Of a DNA stretch of 64,000 bases, positions 18,205 to 27,139 are shown piece by piece. The position numbers and the translations under genes were made by a program. The stretch is from Aquimarina mytili (lineage in GTDB: Bacteria > Bacteroidota > Bacteroidia > Flavobacteriales > Flavobacteriaceae). The notes under the pieces were generated by a model that was not told where the DNA came from, ran no database searches, and worked only from the letters and a program-made list of their open reading frames with translations. The stretch covers positions 903,501-967,500 of the forward strand of contig NZ_JAERQJ010000001.1 in assembly GCF_016735115.1 (NCBI RefSeq), read 5' to 3'. How positions within the stretch are numbered: position 1 is the stretch's first letter; each line of letters starts with the position of its first letter.

Positions 18205-20445
18205 TTATTTTACTTTATTATATACGTATGGTCCTATCCATTGAACAGATTTTCCATTCAATGTGATGGTATGACTAGTATCTTTTTTAGAATCTGATGT
18301 ACAAAGAATAAATCTATGTGTGTTGCCTTTTTTAGTAATAATTTTCCAACCAATGTAGTTTTCCTTAGCTAAGGATACTGCTTTAATGTCCTTAATCGTA
18401 CTGAATGCTTTGTGGGCGATTTCTGTTATTGGATTATAGGATCCGTGGGCTTCAATGATATTAATGAAAATGTCTTTTTTCGTTTTTGGCTTTCTAATTA
18501 TAAATGCCGGATCTCTTCTTAGATTAAAATTAGGATCACTGGCACCTATTCTTGTTAATAATAATTCATCATTAGCATTTGTGAGTGTTGATAATGTATA
18601 GAACGTTTTATTTGATAGCCATGTAATTTGTGATGTTCTTTTATCTCTAATTATTGATTTTCCCTCTAACCATAAGTGTTGATAACCATTTTTAGTTCCA
18701 AGTTTTTTGAGTTGTTGTGGACTAGAATATTTAAAGTTGGTATTTATTATCTGGCCAAAATAATAAAAAGGCATATCGTATTGATGGGTAGAATCTGAAG
18801 CAAACTTCATCATATCAATCAATATAGGGGTATCAAAATCTTCTTTATCTTCTAGCATTACTAAAGTTCTATGAAGCTTTGTGTTTGGATATGCATTTTC
18901 TTCTTTTGCACTAATGATTTGCAATTTTGGGTTTGAGATATCAAAAAGATACTTTTCAGAATGATGAGCGCTCCCTTTTTCAAATTCGCCATTAAAATGT
19001 GAAGTTTCATCCTGAATAATAGTATTGTGCGATATACTTTGTTTGGCCCAAGAGGTATTTTCTTCGAGATACCCACCTCCATTTTTTTGCTCAATATTCA
19101 CGAATCTCGCAAGGCCGTAATCTTGTAATACCTCATTACCTTTATTGTAATAGGATAAGGATAGTTTGTCATAATGCCCATGACTTAATCCTTGGGCAGT
19201 ATATTTCATAACAGCATCAAAGTGTTGATTTATTGACCGTAAAACACCAACTCCACCTTCTGTACCATTGGATCCATCTCTGAATTCAATCGATTTTTTT
19301 AAGAAAGGAGTTGCTTTATTTTGTTGAAGACCTTTAGCTACGGCTAACCCGCTATCATCCAGCTGTACAATGTTTTGTTTGGATGCGATACTCAGTAGTG
19401 AGGAGTCATTTCCTCCAAAATGATAAGCGATATCTACTGCTGATACAAGCTCTTTAGAGTAATATGACATTCCTTTTTGGCCATCGTTAAGAGGAAAGAA
19501 CTCTCCATCTGCATCGGTAAGATTTAGTAATGCATAAACCGCTTTTATCAGAACGCCATTTTTATATTCAAAAATCTTTAGTTCTGGTTTTGCATTTTGT
19601 AGAGCTTCGCCAAATATCATGAAAGGGTACATGGCATATCTTTGATAGTACGGACCTTCTGTATAGTAACCATCGGGTGAAAAAGGAGTATCTAAATTGG
19701 CCAGAAAACCTGCTTTTTGACCTTCAGATTTAATAAACCCTCCATCATTGTCTTTTAGATGAGGATCAATGTTATCGCTTTTTAATCCATACAACGCCCT
19801 TTTAATTAATTCGTCATTATCCATTACTAAGCCAATCATACCGACAGCTACATTTCCCCATGTGCTATGATTGTGAATACGATTAAAGAACTGTGGAGTG
19901 TCTACAGAAAGAAAATTCGCATATGGGATAAATAAGTTCTTCTCTAAATAATCACGTTCTTCTTGAGTTAGAAATTCATAAATACAATCATATGCCTGAC
20001 TTACATAAACTAGCCAATTAGCATCATTTAGGCATTGCCAAAATAGTTTTCCTCGTGCATATGACCTTGTTTGTGGGTGTAGAGGTAGTGTGGGATACAT
20101 CTTGGCATAGGCCTTAAGTACATTATGCACATAAGACGCATAACTATCATCTCGCAAAATCTGGTATAATACCCCTGCTTTTTGAAGTATACTCCAATTT
20201 TTTTTATGTCTATCATGCGTATAACCACCGGCCATGTCTTTAGGGATGGGGACATGAATTCCAGTCGCAATTTCTGCATCAACTTCTTTTTTGGTCTTTT
20301 GAAGAGTTTCATCAAAAAGAGGGATATTTCCAAGCTCTTTTCTGATATTTTCAACCCCTTTTTTAGTTAAAATCAGGTTTGGATGTTCTTGCGCGTAAAT
20401 ATGAATGCAAAAGAATAAAAGAAGTATTTGAAAGAAGGATTTCAT
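18205..20445 (-). CDS. Oligoalginate lyase, polysaccharide lyase family 17
   Basis: Exo-type lyase that reduces alginate oligomers to monomers. The 746-aa protein has a signal peptide ending I-Y-A-Q, an N-terminal (alpha/alpha) toroid (about 50-380) with R-I-H-N-H-S-T-W (Asn/His of the PL17 active site) and Y-Y-T-E-G-P-Y-Y-Q-R (catalytic Tyr), then a heparinase II/III-like beta-sandwich with L-S-H-G-H-Y-D-K-L-S. The signal peptide indicates a periplasmic location. It lies 41 bp after the PL6 gene and 19 bp before kdgF, in one operon. Confidence 0.93.
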   Translation of the reverse strand: MKSFFQILLLFFCIHIYAQEHPNLILTKKGVENIRKELGNIPLFDETLQKTKKEVDAEIATGIHVPIPKDMAGGYTHDRHKKNWSILQKAGVLYQILRDDSYASYVHNVLKAYAKMYPTLPLHPQTRSYARGKLFWQCLNDANWLVYVSQAYDCIYEFLTQEERDYLEKNLFIPYANFLSVDTPQFFNRIHNHSTWGNVAVGMIGLVMDNDELIKRALYGLKSDNIDPHLKDNDGGFIKSEGQKAGFLANLDTPFSPDGYYTEGPYYQRYAMYPFMIFGEALQNAKPELKIFEYKNGVLIKAVYALLNLTDADGEFFPLNDGQKGMSYYSKELVSAVDIAYHFGGNDSSLLSIASKQNIVQLDDSGLAVAKGLQQNKATPFLKKSIEFRDGSNGTEGGVGVLRSINQHFDAVMKYTAQGLSHGHYDKLSLSYYNKGNEVLQDYGLARFVNIEQKNGGGYLEENTSWAKQSISHNTIIQDETSHFNGEFEKGSAHHSEKYLFDISNPKLQIISAKEENAYPNTKLHRTLVMLEDKEDFDTPILIDMMKFASDSTHQYDMPFYYFGQIINTNFKYSSPQQLKKLGTKNGYQHLWLEGKSIIRDKRTSQITWLSNKTFYTLSTLTNANDELLLTRIGASDPNFNLRRDPAFIIRKPKTKKDIFINIIEAHGSYNPITEIAHKAFSTIKDIKAVSLAKENYIGWKIITKKGNTHRFILCTSDSKKDTSHTITLNGKSVQWIGPYVYNKVK

Positions 20446-20486
20446 TATTTTTGATAAAGATATCTGTGAGTTTAGTTTCTATATTA

Positions 20487-22820
20487 TTATTTGTGGATTA
20501 ATCCTAAATGCAAACCGTCATCACCTTTGAATTGTAGCTTAGAGTTTTTACTTAGCTGATAAGCTACAGAGTTTTCGAATTGAGGGTCAATGGTCCATAT
20601 GGTATTTATGTCATATTTCTCGTCTCCGGTTACAACGGTCTTTTCAGAATTAAAAAAATTGTTGTGATGTATTTTTACGATCGGGCCACCAACAACAAGA
20701 TGCATCTGTATTCCTTTACTGTTGTTGAAAATACTGTTTTTAATTTCTGCATTTTGTACCCCAATTAGCGTGATGGCTTTTTTATTCTTATTTCTCTTAC
20801 CATGACCGACATTATCAATAACATTATGGTCAAACGTCAAAAAGGGACCAAATGTGCTTTCATCTTTGCCATCTCGAACTAAATTTAGGACCGCTCCTTC
20901 AATATTAGAGAAAATATTGTTTTTTAAAATGACAAACTCGGCATTAAAAATTCCGTTTTCACCAATTTCTTTATCTAGTGATATAACATTGCCTGATATG
21001 TTTTTGAAGGTAGAATTTTCAATGCGAATCATATCGGCCATCGTGTTTTTAAACACCTTTATCACATCATAAGAATGATTGATATTTAAATTTTTAAAAT
21101 CGCAATCATCTATGAGTAATTTGTAATTTTTATTCATAGAGTATTTACTAGTCCTTATAACGGCATTACCACTATAATCTGGGGCATCCTTTCCATCAAA
21201 AATTAGCCCTTTTAGTTCTAGACTACCTCCATTTTGTATGTCAAAAAGGGATTTTTTTTCAAAGGTTATCGTTGATTTTTTTAAAAAAGGTTTAACAGTA
21301 ATTGGATGATTTATATCGATAGTTTTAGTTACCAAATATCCACTATTTGATGTAAGTTCTATAATGTCACCCGCAGCTGAATTTTTTATGGCATCAAATA
21401 GTGTATTAATACCAGGCTTTACTTGTATGGTTTTTCCTGAATTAAATGGTATTGCTTTTTCGGTTTTTGGGTACCACGAAGCACCTGTGGTTTCTTTTGT
21501 AGGGATATCTCCTTTAATTAATGCACCGGCATTTATATTTGTATCGTCAGGGACTAGTAGTCCATTGGTACTTTTTTTGAAGCTAATTTTTTTAGAAATA
21601 AAACCTTCTTCTATAATGGGTTTTGTGTTGGGAGCTATAATATTGTTTTCAAAGCGAATTCCGCTAATATCATCATATACAGTAAAGGTGTCGGTGTTAT
21701 TTTCGTTATAAAAAATATTGTTTTGCATAGTAGAGTTAACTGGAGTTGCACTTCTTTCTGAATCACTACCTGCACATAGTTGTATATAATCGCAATCAAT
21801 AAGTGTATTATTTTTGATCACTGCATCTTCTACCTGAAAATAACGATTAAGCGGTGAGTTTGGAACACCATTCATCACAACTAATGCTCCTCCAAAACGA
21901 TAACCGGTAAGTCCAATAGCGTAATTGTTTTCTACAGTTTGTTTACCATTAATTACTCGAATACCTCCTGTACTTGGAACTCGGTTGCCGATAAAGACAT
22001 TATTATTTACGTTTGTTTCATTACCATGTCGCATCGTTAATGTTCCGCGGCATTCATAAAATACGTTGTTTCTAAATGTATTTTGACAAGATTTACTGGA
22101 AATAATCTCTAATTCACCACTACATCGGTCAAAATAATTGTATTCTACTACAGTATTTGAATTACTTAAAGAATGGTGGCTGGTTCCAATTCTTAATGTT
22201 TCTCCACCGTTTGAACCTAGAGTTTGTCTGGGGCCAAAATAGTTATGGTCAATTTTATGATGATTTTTAATGAACTTTTTAGAATTTAAGCGAACTGCCA
22301 TAGTTACACCCAGATTACTTTTGCCTTCAATATGGTTATGATCTATTCGGTTATTTTTTCCGTAGATTCCTATCCAATAATCCTGCTCTCTTCGTTCTGG
22401 GTTGCTATAATTATCGATTACGCATTCTGTTAAGCGACAATGAGAAGCAAAATTTTGTTTGTCTTTTTTAAAGGAGATTACCTCTGAAGTGGGAGTGTAG
22501 CCATTTTTAAACACCAAACCGCTAATAATTAAGTATTCTCCAGAAATTCGAAGGTTAGAAGCTCCCTCTAATGTAGTTTTTCCTTTTTCTTCTACAGTTA
22601 ATGTAATCGGTAACTCTTTTGTACCCTTTGCTTCAAAAAGTAATTCGGCGTCTTTCCAGACTCCTTTAGCTAGTATTATTGAATCTCCGGGTTGCGCAAT
22701 TTTCACAGCTTCATTAAAAGCTTCAACTGAGTTAACTGTATTCACTTTTTCTTTTTGTGCAGTTGTACACGAATATAAAAATACGCTAATGAGTATGTAA
22801 TAAAATATATTTCTTTTCAT
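20487..22820 (-). CDS. Alginate lyase, polysaccharide lyase family 6, two-domain lipoprotein
   Basis: A chondroitinase-B-type parallel beta-helix lyase. The catalytic part has N-G-G-E-T-L-R-I-G-T-S, then E-I-I-S-S-K-S-C-Q-N and R-G-T-L-T-M-R-H-G-N, carrying the Lys and Arg catalytic pair. A second beta-helix domain of about 300 residues follows, as in the two-domain PL6 enzyme AlyGC. I start it at 22820, giving a lipoprotein signal (F-L-Y-S-C-T). The frame is open to 22880, but that extension crosses the double operator and would remove the signal from the N-terminus. It heads the PL6-PL17-kdgF operon. Confidence 0.93.
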   Translation of the reverse strand: MKRNIFYYILISVFLYSCTTAQKEKVNTVNSVEAFNEAVKIAQPGDSIILAKGVWKDAELLFEAKGTKELPITLTVEEKGKTTLEGASNLRISGEYLIISGLVFKNGYTPTSEVISFKKDKQNFASHCRLTECVIDNYSNPERREQDYWIGIYGKNNRIDHNHIEGKSNLGVTMAVRLNSKKFIKNHHKIDHNYFGPRQTLGSNGGETLRIGTSHHSLSNSNTVVEYNYFDRCSGELEIISSKSCQNTFRNNVFYECRGTLTMRHGNETNVNNNVFIGNRVPSTGGIRVINGKQTVENNYAIGLTGYRFGGALVVMNGVPNSPLNRYFQVEDAVIKNNTLIDCDYIQLCAGSDSERSATPVNSTMQNNIFYNENNTDTFTVYDDISGIRFENNIIAPNTKPIIEEGFISKKISFKKSTNGLLVPDDTNINAGALIKGDIPTKETTGASWYPKTEKAIPFNSGKTIQVKPGINTLFDAIKNSAAGDIIELTSNSGYLVTKTIDINHPITVKPFLKKSTITFEKKSLFDIQNGGSLELKGLIFDGKDAPDYSGNAVIRTSKYSMNKNYKLLIDDCDFKNLNINHSYDVIKVFKNTMADMIRIENSTFKNISGNVISLDKEIGENGIFNAEFVILKNNIFSNIEGAVLNLVRDGKDESTFGPFLTFDHNVIDNVGHGKRNKNKKAITLIGVQNAEIKNSIFNNSKGIQMHLVVGGPIVKIHHNNFFNSEKTVVTGDEKYDINTIWTIDPQFENSVAYQLSKNSKLQFKGDDGLHLGLIHK

Positions 22821-22829
22821 GGAATTAAT

Positions 22830-22881
22830 CTGGTTTACCAATTTGGTTAACCAAAAATAGAAATATAAATCAATAATCAAA
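22830..22881 (-). promoter_or_regulatory. Double GntR operator and full promoter of the PL6-PL17-kdgF operon
   Basis: Operator boxes CTGGTTTACCAA (22830-22841) and TTGGTTAACCAA (22843-22854) stand 13 bp apart. On the minus strand the -7 element TATTTTTG (22852-22859) overlaps the second box, and a -33 TTTG (22878-22881) lies 18 nt upstream of it. This is the best promoter match of the locus. The operator ends only 10 bp before the PL6 start codon. Confidence 0.8.
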
Positions 22882-23022
22882 TAAGTAATCCTATTTTTTT
22901 GATGAAATGTTTAAAAAAGACGTTGATATGATGTCTTTTTAATAGAATAAGTGTGTTTTAGATAAAATATTATCAGTGAAATTGTGGTTTGCAAATTTTT
23001 TGATGGGTATAGAAATGAATTT

Positions 23023-23736
23023 TTATTCACTACAATATCGATGCAATTCTTTAAAGTGATCATTAAGATTTGCAACTGCTTTGTCTACATCTTTTTCTCT
23101 AATAGCATCAACAATAGCTTGATGCTCCTTAATTAATAAATAGTTTTCTTCTTTATTACATACTTTATTTTTTACAAAGTGAGTAATTATTTCTGGAGTG
23201 ATAACTAACATTAAAGAGTTAATGACACTATTGTTGCTTGCCTCAGCTAGTTTAAGATGAAACATCAAATCTTCTTCTACAGCCTCAAGCCCCTGTATTG
23301 CCTTATTGCTATATGCTTCATGAGCTTCTTCTATCTGACGAATTTGATCTTCGGTTCTTCGAGTGGCGGCCAAGCGTACAGCATTTGTTTCTAAAATAAT
23401 CCTGGTTTCGACCAAGGATTTAAAATCTGGTTTTTGCAGCTCTAGTATGTCAGACATCATCCCCTTGAGTGCAGTAACTCCTATATTGGAAACCCGAGTT
23501 CCACTTTGTGGATATTTTTTCACCAAACCATAGAATTCTAATTTCTGAATAGCTTGACGCAGTTGATTACGACTTACACCAAATTTTTTTGCAAGGTCCC
23601 TCTCGGCAGGGAGTCTATCTCCAGGTTCAAGTTGTTTAGAGACTATGAGTTCTCTTATTTTGGAGATAATAATTTCTTCTGCATTAGTTTTGGAAGTATT
23701 CGACTTATCGATATCATCTATTATATTAAAATTCAT
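23023..23736 (-). CDS. FadR-type GntR transcriptional regulator (alginate locus, copy 2)
   Basis: A 237-aa regulator: winged helix at about 22-90 (L-P-A-E-R-D-L-A-K-K-F-G-V-S-R-N-Q-L-R-Q-A-I-Q in two adjoining pieces) and an FCD domain to the end. It resembles the regulator at 8776 along its whole length, including the recognition helix, so both may bind the same TTGGT boxes. It stands alone between the PL6 operon and the PL7-CBM32 gene. I see no clear operator in its own 160-bp upstream region, unlike the other promoters of the locus. Confidence 0.9.
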   Translation of the reverse strand: MNFNIIDDIDKSNTSKTNAEEIIISKIRELIVSKQLEPGDRLPAERDLAKKFGVSRNQLRQAIQKLEFYGLVKKYPQSGTRVSNIGVTALKGMMSDILELQKPDFKSLVETRIILETNAVRLAATRRTEDQIRQIEEAHEAYSNKAIQGLEAVEEDLMFHLKLAEASNNSVINSLMLVITPEIITHFVKNKVCNKEENYLLIKEHQAIVDAIREKDVDKAVANLNDHFKELHRYCSE

Positions 23737-23829
23737 ATCTGTTATTAATTGGCTTATTGAGTAATTAACTATGTATAATTTAAAACTATTAATATAATTT
23801 TAAAAAGCCTTGGTTTTTATGAAAAAAAT

Positions 23830-23861
23830 AAGGCTATTTAGAAAAATATCTAAATAGCCTT
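23830..23861 (-). terminator. Terminator of the CBM32-PL7 gene
   Basis: A perfect 13-bp stem (AAGGCTATTTAGA 23830-23842, TCTAAATAGCCTT 23849-23861) is followed on the minus strand by ATTTTTTTC. It ends the gene that stops at 23899 and isolates it from the regulator gene downstream. Confidence 0.88.
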
Positions 23862-23898
23862 GACGTTTTGAGGGCAAATTTATTGTGTATTCCGAATT

Positions 23899-25176
23899 TT
23901 AATGAAACACATCTAATTGTTGAATAGCAACACGGCCATAATCAGAGCTTTTATATGACTTGCCTTTCATAGATTGAAGATAACTTCCTGCTTTGAAATA
24001 GTTTTGTTTGGCTGAAGCTTTTTTGGAAGTAAAGATGGTTTTAATTCGGTTGCCACTGCTGTTCAATTCGTAGAGTTTTACGATGCTATTTTGATATGTA
24101 AGTTCTAAATACATTTCTTCTCCTAAATTGAAATTACCTACAGTTTTCCCACCTCCTTCGAGTTCTTCGGTTACATAACCGTTAATTCTCATTTTTACAG
24201 AACCGCTAGTTTGGTTTGCATTTCCTTGGCATTGTACTCTGATTACATCATCAAACTTATCCGTTTTGTCATGTATTTGTCCAAAGCAAACCTTTCCTGA
24301 GCTAGGTAAGCGATCCACCCGAACTTTCCATTTCATGCTATGTTCTTTACTCGTTGTACCATCCCAGTAGATATTGCTGTTACCGTTGGTTGTTAATTCT
24401 CTTAATTCCATTCGTGGATTACCAGAACCAGAAGATGTGTCACTACCCGCCCAAACTTGAAAAATTGTCCAGTTGTTTTCTACAAAGAACCAGTTGCTAT
24501 TGGTATATGACTGCAGATTAGGAATCGCATCCACATAATCATTATTAGAGGGGGAGCCTTGTAATCCATTGAGTTTCCAGTTTTGAAGTCCTAAAAGAGC
24601 ATATGGAGTGTTTCCTGATGGAGGAGGATTATCACCATTGTTTTCACCATAAATCTCTGTTTCGGTAACACTATTCCAGTCATTACTCGAGTTACCAAAC
24701 CCAGAAATACGTATATATCTTGCATTTACCTCGTTAAAATTATACGTTTCCAGTTGCTTTGTAGATCCGCTACTGCCACTTGACTTTGCATCATATACTG
24801 TAGATAAGCTAGAGGTTGAGTTACCAACTCTTATTTTAAAATATGCTTTTCTTTGATCTCCTTTGTACCATGCTATTTTTACACTGGATACTTTTTTTGA
24901 AGACCCTAAGTCATATGTAATATATTTTCCTGTTCTACCTTTGGACGACCATCTTGTATTCAGATTTCCGTCTAATGTATTCGCGGGTGTATTACCATCA
25001 TCCCCATTTGCAGATACAGAGGAAACATTAAGTTTCGTTATTCCTGCTTTTTGGTTGTCGATGTTTTGGATGTCATTAAACTCTTCGAAAGTTTCAATAT
25101 CCGTAGTGCAATTTGTAAGTGAGACGTAGGTGAATGCTAAGAGCAAATAGCCCACAATTTTTTGGAAAGTTTTCAT
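23899..25176 (-). CDS. Alginate lyase PL7 with N-terminal F5/8-type C (CBM32-like) domain
   Basis: A modular lyase lipoprotein (lipobox S-L-T-N-C-T near residue 22). Residues about 45-185 form a discoidin/CBM32-like domain (T-L-D-G-N-L-N-T-R-W-S-S; Y-I-T-Y-D-L-G-S-S; R-Y-I-R-I-S-G-F-G-N), then a Pro/Asn linker. The PL7 catalytic domain carries R-M-E-L-R-E-L, G-Q-I-H-D and Y-F-K-A-G-S-Y. I use the ATG at 25176; the frame is open to 25218, but that extension crosses the operator box and pushes the signal peptide inward. It is monocistronic, between an operator and a terminator. Confidence 0.93.
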   Translation of the reverse strand: MKTFQKIVGYLLLAFTYVSLTNCTTDIETFEEFNDIQNIDNQKAGITKLNVSSVSANGDDGNTPANTLDGNLNTRWSSKGRTGKYITYDLGSSKKVSSVKIAWYKGDQRKAYFKIRVGNSTSSLSTVYDAKSSGSSGSTKQLETYNFNEVNARYIRISGFGNSSNDWNSVTETEIYGENNGDNPPPSGNTPYALLGLQNWKLNGLQGSPSNNDYVDAIPNLQSYTNSNWFFVENNWTIFQVWAGSDTSSGSGNPRMELRELTTNGNSNIYWDGTTSKEHSMKWKVRVDRLPSSGKVCFGQIHDKTDKFDDVIRVQCQGNANQTSGSVKMRINGYVTEELEGGGKTVGNFNLGEEMYLELTYQNSIVKLYELNSSGNRIKTIFTSKKASAKQNYFKAGSYLQSMKGKSYKSSDYGRVAIQQLDVFH

Positions 25177-25210
25177 AATGTTTGTGTTAAATTGCTGTAT
25201 TACAATATAA

Positions 25211-25226
25211 TTGGTCAACCAATTTA
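25211..25226 (-). promoter_or_regulatory. Single GntR operator of the CBM32-PL7 gene
   Basis: One box, TTGGTCAACCAA (25211-25222), 35 bp before the start codon, overlaps a minus-strand TAAATTGG (25219-25226), a weaker relative of the -7 element. There is no second box at 13-bp spacing. Confidence 0.65.
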
Positions 25227-25544
25227 TATTAATTTAATCATTTAAGCAAGGAAAAACTGAATATTCGTTAATAAAAGAGTTAAATAATTATCAATTTTAA
25301 CATTTAACGTGAAAAACTTATGTTTTTAACATACTAGAATCTATTTTAAATAGGAAGGGTGTTTAGATACGTTAACAATGCTAATTTATCTTGAATTAAT
25401 TTTTCATATTTGTTGAAACTGTTGTTTGTTTACCTGTTTTTTAATTACAATATTTCAATTGAATTACTTTGGTTTTAAGCAAGTGTATAACGAAGAATAT
25501 TTTTACTATATGGAGGTAAGTGAAAAAAAACGTATAAAACTAAA

Positions 25545-25571
25545 AATTCCAGAGCGTTACCCTCTGGAATT
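25545..25571 (-). terminator. Terminator of the PL7 gene at 25618
   Basis: AATTCCAGAG (25545-25554) and CTCTGGAATT (25562-25571) form a perfect 10-bp stem, followed on the minus strand by a T-run (AATTTTTAG). It lies 46 bp beyond the stop. The rest of 25227-25617 is AT-rich and shows nothing else. Confidence 0.85.
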
Positions 25572-25617
25572 AAAAGCTGTCTTTATATAAACCGATAATT
25601 TAGGAGTTGTTAATAGA

Positions 25618-26616
25618 TTAAAAATTTTCAGAAACGGTTATTTCGCTAAACTCAGCAATGCCGTTTCCAGTACTTGTGGATTGGGTAGATTGATTATAAA
25701 CTCCTGCTTTAAAGTAATTACTCTTACACGTAATATTGTCGTATGTTCTTATTGGAGTATTCATATCATCAAGATAGATCTTCATAACACTATTTTGAAC
25801 CGTGACTTTAAATGTTAGCCAGTCGCCCAGAGTATAGTTATTTTTGATATATCTTTCGCTATAATTCAGACTTCTAAAGTCAACAGGAAATCCGTCTGAT
25901 GCTCTTCCTTCGGTTACATCTCCTAAAATATATATTCTTCCTGTATCGCCTTCTTTTGCATTAGGATTGTCACTTTCAATTTGTATTCGTAATAGATCAT
26001 CCCATACACTTTGTTTAAAATCGTGTATTTGAGCAAAAGCAAATTTACTTGTAGAAGAAGTTTGAATGACTCTTACTTTAAAAGTTAATGTTTTCGTAGT
26101 ATTAGTTGTGGCATCCCATCCAGCTTCGCCATCGCCATTAGAAGGCATTTCTCTCAATTCACTTCTTGTATTAGACGAATTACCTGTTGTTGGTGTACCA
26201 TTTTCCGTCGGACACGAAAATCTTACATTTCCATTTTCAACAAAAAAGAACTCATCTTTGTACGTGGTAAAACTTGGATCTTCACTGTGGTCATTCCTAC
26301 TTTTATCCAGGTATACTTCATCAGCCAAATCATCATTATTAAAATCTCTTGGAAGTGTAATCTTCCAATTTTTAAGTTCTAATACCTCATATGGAATATC
26401 TGAATTTGTGGTTCCGTCTCCATTATCTCCACCATTTCCATCATCACCAGTTCCGCCTCCATCTCCATCATTACCGGTACCATCTCCATCTTCGGGTTGA
26501 TCGGTTACCTGCTCCTGAGTATCTGGTAGATCAGAATCAGAATCTGAAGAACATCCGCAGATAAAACAAAAAGATAAAATAAATAGGTACGTGCTAAAAG
26601 AATTAATTGTATTCAT
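25618..26616 (-). CDS. Alginate lyase PL7, lipoprotein with Gly/Asp-rich linker
   Basis: A PL7 lyase with the most canonical motif set in the window: T-R-S-E-L-R-E-M, A-Q-I-H-D-F and Y-F-K-A-G-V-Y-N-Q. The lipobox is I-C-G-C-S near residue 22. A low-complexity linker of about 50 residues made of Gly, Asp, Asn and Thr separates the anchor from the catalytic domain, consistent with display away from the cell surface. The start is set at the ATG at 26616; an upstream in-frame start at 26640 adds eight polar residues before the signal. It has its own operator and terminator. Confidence 0.93.
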   Translation of the reverse strand: MNTINSFSTYLFILSFCFICGCSSDSDSDLPDTQEQVTDQPEDGDGTGNDGDGGGTGDDGNGGDNGDGTTNSDIPYEVLELKNWKITLPRDFNNDDLADEVYLDKSRNDHSEDPSFTTYKDEFFFVENGNVRFSCPTENGTPTTGNSSNTRSELREMPSNGDGEAGWDATTNTTKTLTFKVRVIQTSSTSKFAFAQIHDFKQSVWDDLLRIQIESDNPNAKEGDTGRIYILGDVTEGRASDGFPVDFRSLNYSERYIKNNYTLGDWLTFKVTVQNSVMKIYLDDMNTPIRTYDNITCKSNYFKAGVYNQSTQSTSTGNGIAEFSEITVSENF

Positions 26617-26656
26617 GATTACTTTGGGGTTATTTAACAATTACTATATACTATAA

Positions 26657-26672
26657 TTGGGTGACCAATTTA
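26657..26672 (-). promoter_or_regulatory. Single GntR operator of the distal PL7 gene
   Basis: TTGGGTGACCAA (26657-26668), 41 bp before the start codon, overlaps a minus-strand TAAATTGG (26665-26672), the same arrangement as at 25211. This is the outermost member of the alginate regulon here. The stretch from 26673 to 26960 has no recognisable gene. Confidence 0.65.
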
Positions 26673-26960
26673 AGGAAAAATATAAAAAAGACCTAATCAT
26701 ACTATTATTTTAGGTGGACTATTGTTTACAAATACCTTAACGGTAATTACGAATTTTATTATGGGTAGGCTTATTTTTACTTCAAAATATATGGAGTTAT
26801 GTTCTTTATTTGCTGTATAGATGCGCGGTTTTTATGATGTTTAATTGAATATATTATAAATTATAGGGGTTAATTTTATGAAAATCACATTTTTATGATA
26901 TTTAATGGATTAAGTTATGATCTGTATTTAGTTTTTATGTAATATTGTACCATCTAGTTA

Positions 26961-27139
26961 ACGAAAGGGGCTACGGCCGACGATTTAGAGTTACTATTAT
27001 GAAAACGGCAAAAAACATTTATTCAGAAGTTAGTGTTCAATCTTTGAACAGATTAGGTAATACTCAAATACCTGCTCGCCGCTTTCGTCGCCCCTTGGGG
27101 GTCTAATTTTCTTTTGAAGTAGGTGCGTCCTACTTCCCC
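26961..27139 (+). promoter_or_regulatory. Candidate attenuator of the arginine operon with competing stems
   Basis: A GC-rich island in AT-rich DNA. GGGG (26967-26970) plus CGACGA (26978-26983) can pair with TCGTCG-CCCC (27085-27094), enclosing a small reading frame. The same CCCC can instead pair with GGGGG (27097-27101). ACGAAAG (26961-26967) can alternatively pair with CTTTCGT (27082-27088). A hairpin GAAGTAGG/CCTACTTC (27116-27136) follows, and CCCC at 27136-27139 is a second partner for the G-run. The arginine codons lie on the 3' strand of these stems. There is no clean U-run, so control of translation or of Rho access is as likely as intrinsic termination. Confidence 0.5.
26999..27106 (+). 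CDS. Candidate arginine-operon leader peptide, 35 aa
   Basis: ATG at 26999 to TAA at 27106 encodes a 35-aa peptide ending P-A-R-R-F-R-R-P-L-G-V. Four of seven consecutive codons are arginine (CGC CGC TTT CGT CGC), in a genome where such GC-rich codons are uncommon, with a fifth Arg (AGA) earlier. It sits about 195 bp before the first gene of an arginine biosynthesis operon, inside alternative stem structures. This is the layout of an amino-acid attenuation leader; I do not know a described example in this group. Confidence 0.5.
   Translation: MKTAKNIYSEVSVQSLNRLGNTQIPARRFRRPLGV

Noticed and set aside
22821..22880. N-terminal extension of the PL6 lyase
   Set aside because: It would put the coding start upstream of the double operator and promoter and bury the lipoprotein signal; ATG at 22820 fits better.
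26066..26500. Plus-strand 144-codon frame
   Set aside because: Shadow of the Gly/Asp linker and PL7 domain; its Pro/Ser runs come from reversed GGN/GAN codons.
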